Under the pieces are notes generated by a model. It was not told the DNA's origin and did no database searches. It saw only the letters and a program-made list of their open reading frames with translations. Position numbers and translations under genes: made by a program. Below, in pieces: positions 15,080-19,694 of a DNA stretch of 19,694 bases (position 1 is the first letter of the stretch; each line of letters opens with the position of its first letter). The stretch is from Prevotellamassilia sp. (GTDB taxonomy: Bacteria; Bacteroidota; Bacteroidia; Bacteroidales; Bacteroidaceae), in the NCBI GenBank assembly GCA_009775705.1, contig VSQE01000049.1, positions 1-19,694 of the forward strand, read 5' to 3'.

Positions 15080-16114
15080 ATGAACCCAACAGCACATGTT
15101 CCCAATGTCCGTCATTCCCAAAGTGGTTTTCAGCGTGTCACCGATTTTTTAAGAAACTGGACCCTTCCGGTTGCTATGCTTACAGGCGGGTTGAGCTATT
15201 GGACATACAGCCATATACCGGTTTTCGCTTCTACCCGTCCGTTCGTCACTAAGGCCGTTGCCGTTGTTCAGCCCCTGCTGATCTTTATGATGCTTTTTCT
15301 CACTTTCTGTAAAGTGGATTTTCGGGAACTGCGTTTGCGGAAATGGCATCTGTGGTTGTTGCTCTTTCAGGGTGGTGCGTTTGTGTTTTTGTCCATCCTG
15401 CTTGGTTTCTTTCCCGATTTTTCTGCCGGTGTAATCGTGGAAGGTGCTATTCTTTGTCTGATCTGTCCTACTGCGACTGCTGCGGCTGTGGTAACGGCCA
15501 AGTTAAACGGTGATTCGGCCGGCTTGACTGCTTACACCCTGCTTATCAACCTGATGGTAGCTTTATTAGTGCCCATTTTCGTTCCACTGATTCATCCCCA
15601 TGCGGAACTTTCTTTTCTCGGTTCCTTTTTTCTGATCATAAGTAAAGTCTTCCCACTTCTCATCTGTCCGCTGTTTGCTGCTGTTATCGTTCGGAAATAT
15701 TGTCCGAAAACACACGTATTACTGACGCAACACAAAAATCTGGCATTCTACTTATGGGCTGTGGCTTTGGCACTGGCCATTGCGGTTACTGTGCGGAGCA
15801 TTGTCCATAGTCATACACCTTTTCTGTATCTGACAGGGATCGCTGCCATTTCACTAATCTGTTGTATCATACAGTTCTATGTCGGTCACTCCATCGGCAG
15901 ACACTATGGTTGTCCGATAGGGGCCGGACAAGCTCTTGGTCAGAAAAATACGGTGCTTGCCATCTGGATGGGCTATACCTTTTTCACCCCAGTCAGTTCC
16001 ATTGCTGGTGGCTTTTACAGTATCTGGCACAATGTATATAATTCCTGGCAGCTCTATCTAAAGAGGAAAGAGAAATGTCGGGCAGTGTCTGATTCCCATG
16101 CGGTTTCATCCTGA
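15080..16114 (+). CDS. BASS (bile acid:sodium symporter) superfamily membrane transporter
   Basis: The 344-residue protein is very hydrophobic, with about nine or ten membrane segments (roughly 27-45, 57-77, 88-110, 116-140, 148-172, 177-201, 218-238, 246-269, 290-315). CPTATAAAVVTA at 129-140 and GQALGQKNTVLAIWMG at 284-299 sit where BASS proteins have their two crossover motifs (the latter resembles GxQNxxLA). Members move bile acids, pantoate, pyruvate, arsenite or other organic anions with Na+, or efflux them; the substrate here cannot be read from sequence. The ATG at 15080 is chosen over an earlier one inside uvrB; it lies 1 nt beyond the uvrB TGA, so it is co-transcribed with uvrB. The C-terminal tail (about 325-344) is polar and cytosolic-looking. 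Confidence 0.8.
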   Translation: MNPTAHVPNVRHSQSGFQRVTDFLRNWTLPVAMLTGGLSYWTYSHIPVFASTRPFVTKAVAVVQPLLIFMMLFLTFCKVDFRELRLRKWHLWLLLFQGGAFVFLSILLGFFPDFSAGVIVEGAILCLICPTATAAAVVTAKLNGDSAGLTAYTLLINLMVALLVPIFVPLIHPHAELSFLGSFFLIISKVFPLLICPLFAAVIVRKYCPKTHVLLTQHKNLAFYLWAVALALAIAVTVRSIVHSHTPFLYLTGIAAISLICCIIQFYVGHSIGRHYGCPIGAGQALGQKNTVLAIWMGYTFFTPVSSIAGGFYSIWHNVYNSWQLYLKRKEKCRAVSDSHAVSS

Positions 16115-16185
16115 TTTTCTTGTCTCTAAAAAATACCAGATACATCATTTAGCAAATGTTTCTCTTCAGATTGCAGGAAAATGAG

Positions 16186-16193
16186 TAATTTTG
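16186..16193 (+). promoter_or_regulatory. -7 box of ruvX, close to the start codon
   Basis: TAATTTTG matches TAnnTTTG and ends 7 nt before the ATG at 16201, so the leader would be only a few nucleotides. It suggests that ruvX-def-TPR is a separate transcription unit from uvrB and the transporter. The -33 box is not clear. Confidence 0.5.
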
Positions 16194-16200
16194 CATTATT

Positions 16201-16626
16201 ATGAGCCGGATATTAGCAATTGATTATGGAAAAAAACGTACCGGACTGGCGGTCACAGACCCTATCGGTATCATAGCAAATGGCCTTACAACAGTCGCCA
16301 CGCACGAATTGCTGGCATTCATCAAGAATTATATACAACACGAACAAGTCGGGCGCATCGTTATCGGGCTTCCTTTCCAGACGAATGGAAAGCCTTCGGA
16401 GAATCAGCAGCGTGTCGTGCAATTCTCCAAGCAACTGGCCAAAGCATTTCCTGATATTCCCGTGACGTTCTACGATGAACGTTATACTTCCGTATTGGCC
16501 CATCAGGCCATGATTGATGGTGGATTGGGGCAAAAGCGACGCCGTGACAAGGCCCTGGTTGATGAAATCAGTGCAACAATCATCCTGCAATCCTACATGG
16601 AGAGCAGATATGCAAAATCCGAATAG
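16201..16626 (+). CDS. ruvX: Putative pre-16S rRNA nuclease RuvX/YqgF
   Basis: The 141-residue protein has the RNase H-like fold of the family. The N-terminal strand reads ILAIDYGKKRTGLAVTD with catalytic D8. GRIVIGLPFQTNGKPSE lies mid-protein, and YDERYTS and DKALVDEISATIIL follow near the C-terminus with the remaining acidic site residues. In E. coli YqgF matures the 5' end of 16S rRNA; older annotation calls it a Holliday junction resolvase. The length is normal and the ATG at 16201 is the family start. def follows after 43 nt. Confidence 0.93.
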   Translation: MSRILAIDYGKKRTGLAVTDPIGIIANGLTTVATHELLAFIKNYIQHEQVGRIVIGLPFQTNGKPSENQQRVVQFSKQLAKAFPDIPVTFYDERYTSVLAHQAMIDGGLGQKRRRDKALVDEISATIILQSYMESRYAKSE

Positions 16627-16649
16627 ACCGAAAAATTTTTATCTATATA

Positions 16650-16665
16650 TTTATAAACAGTATAA
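16650..16665 (+). repeat. Second copy of the TTTATAAACAGTATAA 16-mer, before def
   Basis: It is identical to 1887-1902 and ends 4 nt before the def ATG. The carB start has a related shorter stretch (AGTATAAC, 7 nt before its ATG on the minus strand). It may be a favoured A-rich, unstructured initiation region. Confidence 0.7.
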
Positions 16666-16669
16666 CAAC

Positions 16670-17227
16670 ATGATACTTCCTATCTATACTTATGGACAGC
16701 CCGTCCTCCGGCAAACAGCAGCAGATATTACACCCGACTACCCGAATCTGAAAGAACTCATTGCAGACATGTTTGAAACCATGTACAAAAGCGATGGAGT
16801 GGGGCTGGCCGCTCCTCAAATAGGAAAGCCCATCCGTCTGGTTGTCATTACGCTGGATGTACTGAAAGACGATTATCCTGAATATGCCGGCTTTAACCGT
16901 ACATACATCAATCCGTATATTGTAGAAGTAGACAGTTCTGACACTGCCCTCATGGAAGAAGGATGCCTCAGTTTGCCAGGTATTCACGAATCTGTACGCC
17001 GGCCCACGCGCATACATGTCACTTACATGGACGAGAATTTTCAGGAGCATGACGAATGGGTGGAAGGTTACCTGGCCCGCGTCATGCAACACGAGTTCGA
17101 CCATCTGGAAGGTCGCATGTTTGTGGATCACCTGTCTCCATTGCGTCGTCAGATGATCAAGGGGAAAATCTCGGCTTTGCTGAAAGGCAAGTTCCATTGC
17201 AGCTATAAGGTGAAATCTTCCAAATAA
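16670..17227 (+). CDS. def: Peptide deformylase
   Basis: The 185-residue metalloenzyme removes the formyl group from the N-terminal Met of new proteins. All three motifs are intact: motif 1 GVGLAAPQIG (43-52), motif 2 EGCLS (97-101, metal ligand C99), motif 3 QHEFDH (140-145, ligands H141 and H145, catalytic E142). The start at 16670 (MILPIYTYGQPVLR) matches the family. The longer frame from 16514 overlaps ruvX and would add 52 unrelated residues. It lies between ruvX (43-nt gap) and the TPR gene (32-nt gap), so the three are probably one operon. Confidence 0.96.
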   Translation: MILPIYTYGQPVLRQTAADITPDYPNLKELIADMFETMYKSDGVGLAAPQIGKPIRLVVITLDVLKDDYPEYAGFNRTYINPYIVEVDSSDTALMEEGCLSLPGIHESVRRPTRIHVTYMDENFQEHDEWVEGYLARVMQHEFDHLEGRMFVDHLSPLRRQMIKGKISALLKGKFHCSYKVKSSK

Positions 17228-17259
17228 AAACGTAGCTACTGAAAAGTAAGGATCGTAAG

Positions 17260-19251
17260 ATGGAACAGCAGTCCGCTCTGACGCGCCGTTACGGACGTTT
17301 CCGTTTCCTTCGTTTTGGAAAGAGACAGAAGTTCTTTCTTATATGGGTGATTCTGTGGCAGTGTGCCGCCCTTCGTGCTCAGATTAATACTGATGCTGTC
17401 ACGTGGATGGGACGCAATGCACTGGGAGTTGATGACTATCTGACGGCCATACATTATTTCAATCAGGTAATTGAAGTAAAACCATATCTGTCCCGGCCCT
17501 ATTATTATAGGGCGTATGCAAAATTTACTCTGGAAGACTACAGCGGAGCAGAACAGGATTGTACCCGTGCTATTGAGCTGAATCCGTTTCTCATCGAACC
17601 CTATCAGCTTCGCGGATTGTGTCGCATACATAACAGGGACTTCAAAGGAGCTATTCACGACTATGACCGTGTCCTTCAGGAGGAGCCGTCAGACCAGGGA
17701 GCACTCTATAACCGGGCACTTTGCCGCATCGAGTTGAAAGACTACGAGCAAGCGGATGCAGAAATGAGTGATATGCTTTCCAAATGGAAAAATTTTTTCC
17801 GCGCTTATATGGTAAAAGCACAAATTGCTCTGGAAAGAAAGGATACACTCAACGGTATCCGATGGATGGATTCTCTGCTGGTGCACAACGCAAAGGAAAC
17901 TGCGGCATGGTCCTTCAAAGGACGATATGCTCTTCAAAAAGAGGATTTTATAGCTGCCGATTCATTTCTAACTAAGGCCATACAGCTATCTCCGGACAAC
18001 CACGAGAACTATGTGGCGCGCGCACTGGCTCGCAATGGGCGGAACCGATTCGGCGATGCCATTGCCGATTATGACAAAGCCATAGAACTGGTGCCTCAGC
18101 ATTTCGTGGCACACTACAACCGCGGATTGCTGCGGGCTCTTGTGGGTGATGCCAACCGGGCAATTGACGATTTTGATTTTGTTCTGAAAATTGAGCCGGA
18201 TAACGTTCCGGCAATCTTTAATAGAGCACAACTAAAAGAGCAGACCGGAGACTTTCGCGGGGCTATTGCCGACTACTCTTTTCTTCTGAAGGCATATCCG
18301 GACTTCACGTATGGTTACATGGCACGTGCCAATTGCCGACGCAAGATAGGAGATACGAAAGGTGCCCTAAACGATGAAAGCAAGGTGGCCCGCTCACAGC
18401 TTGACCTCATTTTTGGCCGAAAACGCCGCACACCTATCAAAAAAGTAAGGCAGTTGAGCGACCACTCTCTGGAAAATTACCAGCAATTGGTTGAAGACAA
18501 CCCGGAAACACCGCACCGGTTGATTGACCAATTATTCGGAAAAGTTCAGAATCGTCCGACGGAAAAGGAACTGCTTCCGCCTTTTACGCTTTCGTTTGTC
18601 CCGGAACAAACGAAAAACAGACAATCCATATACTTCATGTCTGAGATTGAGGAGCTGAACAGTCTTCATTTCACAAAATACCGGATGGAAATGACGACAG
18701 AACCGGACCACAATGCGTTTGCACAGTCTCAAACTTCATTGCAGGAACTGTCCCGATACGATAACGAGAGACAAAACGCAAAGTTGTATTTGCTGAGATC
18801 AGCTCTCAACAGAGCTGTCTACGATTATTCCGCTGCCATTCAGGATGTGCGCGAAGCCATAAGGCTTGATTCTCTTTCCCTATCTGCATGGTTGCAATAT
18901 GCGGTGCTTGCTGCCGACATCCAACGCTCAGGTAATAGTAATGCGGAAACGGCTGTGAATATACCGGAACTATATAGCCATGCACTGCGACTGTCTTCGC
19001 AAAATGCCTGCATCTACTATAACAGGGGATGTTACTTTGCCCAGATGAAAAATGAAAAAGCGGCGGAAGCGGATTTTTCCAAAGCAATAGAACTGGACAA
19101 CCGGATGGCTGAGGCCTATTATAACAGGGCTGTTCTGCATCTCTTGTCCGGAGAAAGCGAAAAAGCCATTCCTGATCTTAGTAAAGCCGGCGAGTTGGGG
19201 TTATATAAGGCCTACAATTTAATCAAGCAAAACAGGCAAGGTAAAAAATAG
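17260..19251 (+). CDS. Secreted/periplasmic tetratricopeptide repeat protein
   Basis: The 663-residue product has a long N-terminal signal: basic to residue 24, hydrophobic 25-38, and likely cleavage A40/Q41. A Gln after the cleavage site is common in Bacteroidetes (the 'Q-rule', giving pyroglutamate). About ten TPR units in tandem cover roughly 45-375, shown by recurrent N-R-A/G-x-x and D-Y/F-x-x-A-I-x-D-Y motifs (for example AIHDYDRVLQEEP, AIADYDKAIELVP). A non-TPR region of about 130 residues (375-505) follows, including PFTLSFVPEQTKNRQSIYFM. Four further TPRs cover 506-650. TPR arrays hold protein partners; no enzyme domain is visible. WQC at 33-35 is not an acceptable lipobox. It is the last gene of the ruvX-def group, 32 nt behind def. 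Confidence 0.88.
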   Translation: MEQQSALTRRYGRFRFLRFGKRQKFFLIWVILWQCAALRAQINTDAVTWMGRNALGVDDYLTAIHYFNQVIEVKPYLSRPYYYRAYAKFTLEDYSGAEQDCTRAIELNPFLIEPYQLRGLCRIHNRDFKGAIHDYDRVLQEEPSDQGALYNRALCRIELKDYEQADAEMSDMLSKWKNFFRAYMVKAQIALERKDTLNGIRWMDSLLVHNAKETAAWSFKGRYALQKEDFIAADSFLTKAIQLSPDNHENYVARALARNGRNRFGDAIADYDKAIELVPQHFVAHYNRGLLRALVGDANRAIDDFDFVLKIEPDNVPAIFNRAQLKEQTGDFRGAIADYSFLLKAYPDFTYGYMARANCRRKIGDTKGALNDESKVARSQLDLIFGRKRRTPIKKVRQLSDHSLENYQQLVEDNPETPHRLIDQLFGKVQNRPTEKELLPPFTLSFVPEQTKNRQSIYFMSEIEELNSLHFTKYRMEMTTEPDHNAFAQSQTSLQELSRYDNERQNAKLYLLRSALNRAVYDYSAAIQDVREAIRLDSLSLSAWLQYAVLAADIQRSGNSNAETAVNIPELYSHALRLSSQNACIYYNRGCYFAQMKNEKAAEADFSKAIELDNRMAEAYYNRAVLHLLSGESEKAIPDLSKAGELGLYKAYNLIKQNRQGKK

Positions 19252-19274
19252 ATTCGTACATGAATATTTTTCAC

Positions 19275-19297
19275 AGGGACATTCAGTAAACGTCCCT
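19275..19297. terminator. Weak hairpin after the TPR gene
   Basis: AGGGAC (19275-19280) pairs with GTCCCT (19292-19297) over an 11-nt loop, 24 nt after the TPR stop. No T-tract follows (AAAAACAAAG), so it is only a candidate end of the ruvX-def-TPR transcript. Confidence 0.35.
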
Positions 19298-19453
19298 AAA
19301 AACAAAGATGTCATGTGAAGACTCTGTCCCCTAATCATTTCATATGCCATTTTTATTGTAATTTTCCATTACTGTCTGCTAAACCATAAAAATATGATTC
19401 CAACCTGATGAAAGTCAGAAGTTTTGCTTTTTTGTATTTGACAAGCCCCCTCT
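19298..19453. other. Non-coding stretch after the TPR gene
   Basis: I see no gene, repeat or RNA fold that I can support here. It separates the TPR operon from the unassigned minus-strand open frame. Confidence 0.4.
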
Positions 19454-19612
19454 TTAGCATTCAAGGCTTTCGGGTGGAGATTCAGCGGCTTCGGTAAACA
19501 TGATCTGAAGGTCTGCATCGGGTTGATGGAGGAACTTTTTCAGATTCAGGTATTTCCGGCTGGTCTCAACCATATTTTCGCGGTCCGGCGATTTTATCAG
19601 CTGGCCAAGAAG
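19454..19612 (-). pseudogene. Short minus-strand open frame, possible gene remnant
   Basis: The frame is open between stops, with an ATG at 19573 giving 39 residues (MVETSRKYLNLKKF... ending SLEC). The same frame continues upstream of the ATG for 13 protein-like codons (LLGQLIKSPDREN) until a TAA at 19613-19615. This suggests either a non-ATG start or the tail of a longer gene broken by mutation. A promoter-like box lies at 19653-19660 on the same strand. I do not recognise the family; it could be a transposase or another gene remnant, or chance. Confidence 0.25.
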
Positions 19613-19652
19613 TTATAATATTATTGCTGTCCGATAAAACTTTTTGAGGCAA

Positions 19653-19660
19653 AACAAAAT
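19653..19660 (-). promoter_or_regulatory. Minus-strand -7-like box
   Basis: On the minus strand this is TAATTTTG, matching TAnnTTTG, 41 nt before the open frame at 19612. The hairpin at 19662-19692 occupies the spacer and -33 side, so its use is doubtful. Confidence 0.3.
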
Positions 19661-19661
19661 T

Positions 19662-19692
19662 AGGACTGGCACCTATTGCAGGAGTCAGTCCT
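19662..19692 (+). terminator. Hairpin at the right edge, likely terminator
   Basis: AGGACTGGCACCT pairs with AGGAGTCAGTCCT over the loop ATTGC: 13 positions with one A-A mismatch and one G-T pair. T residues follow up to the window edge, so the tail is cut off. It could end a plus-strand transcript, or a minus-strand one arriving from the right. Confidence 0.5.
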
Positions 19693-19694
19693 TT

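Noticed and set aside
17353..17366. Possible lipobox (LWQC) in the TPR protein
   Set aside because: Trp and Gln at -2 and -1 do not fit a lipobox; cleavage by signal peptidase I at A40/Q41 is more likely.

Overview
The window looks like chromosomal housekeeping DNA from the Bacteroidales (Bacteroides, Phocaeicola or a close relative). Evidence: upstream boxes of the Bacteroidetes type TAnnTTTG precede most transcription units, Shine-Dalgarno sequences are absent, there is a lipoprotein with an acidic stretch after the lipidated Cys, and the PurF-like and TPR proteins have forms I know from this order. I see no phage, integron, CRISPR or tRNA/rRNA genes.

Layout. (1) 1-1113, minus: hemW, cut by the left edge a few residues before its C-terminus. 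(2) 1114-1905: a 792-nt intergenic region between divergent genes. It holds the hemW promoter, a 167-nt unit bounded by an 18-nt inverted repeat that encloses a complete promoter and an intrinsic terminator (predicted ~46-nt RNA), an AT-rich stretch, and the pepD promoter. (3) 1906-6515, plus: pepD (M20 dipeptidase), a surface-type beta-helix lipoprotein, and dnaB 5 nt behind it. (4) 6625-12819, minus: purF-like, carA and carB in transcription order, a tight operon (4-nt overlap, then 13-nt gap) that converges on dnaB across a strong hairpin. (5) 12820-13059: divergent promoter region with a 15-bp palindrome. (6) 13060-19251, plus: uvrB, a BASS-type transporter (1-nt gap), ruvX with its own promoter, def, and a large secreted TPR protein. 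(7) 19252-19694: non-coding tail with two hairpins, a minus-strand promoter-like box and a short unassigned open frame.

Gene cooperation. carA and carB form the glutamine-dependent carbamoyl-phosphate synthase of pyrimidine and arginine synthesis. The upstream PurF-like protein combines a glutamine amidotransferase with a PRPP site, so the operon joins glutamine/PRPP metabolism of purines and pyrimidines. dnaB, uvrB and ruvX serve replication, excision repair and nucleic-acid/rRNA processing; def serves protein maturation.

The best candidates for something undescribed are the inverted-repeat-bounded mini transcription unit at 1319-1485, the PurF-like paralogue with an altered oxyanion-hole motif, the SSB-tip-like end of DnaB, an identical 16-mer directly before the pepD and def starts, and near-leaderless promoters of uvrB and ruvX.
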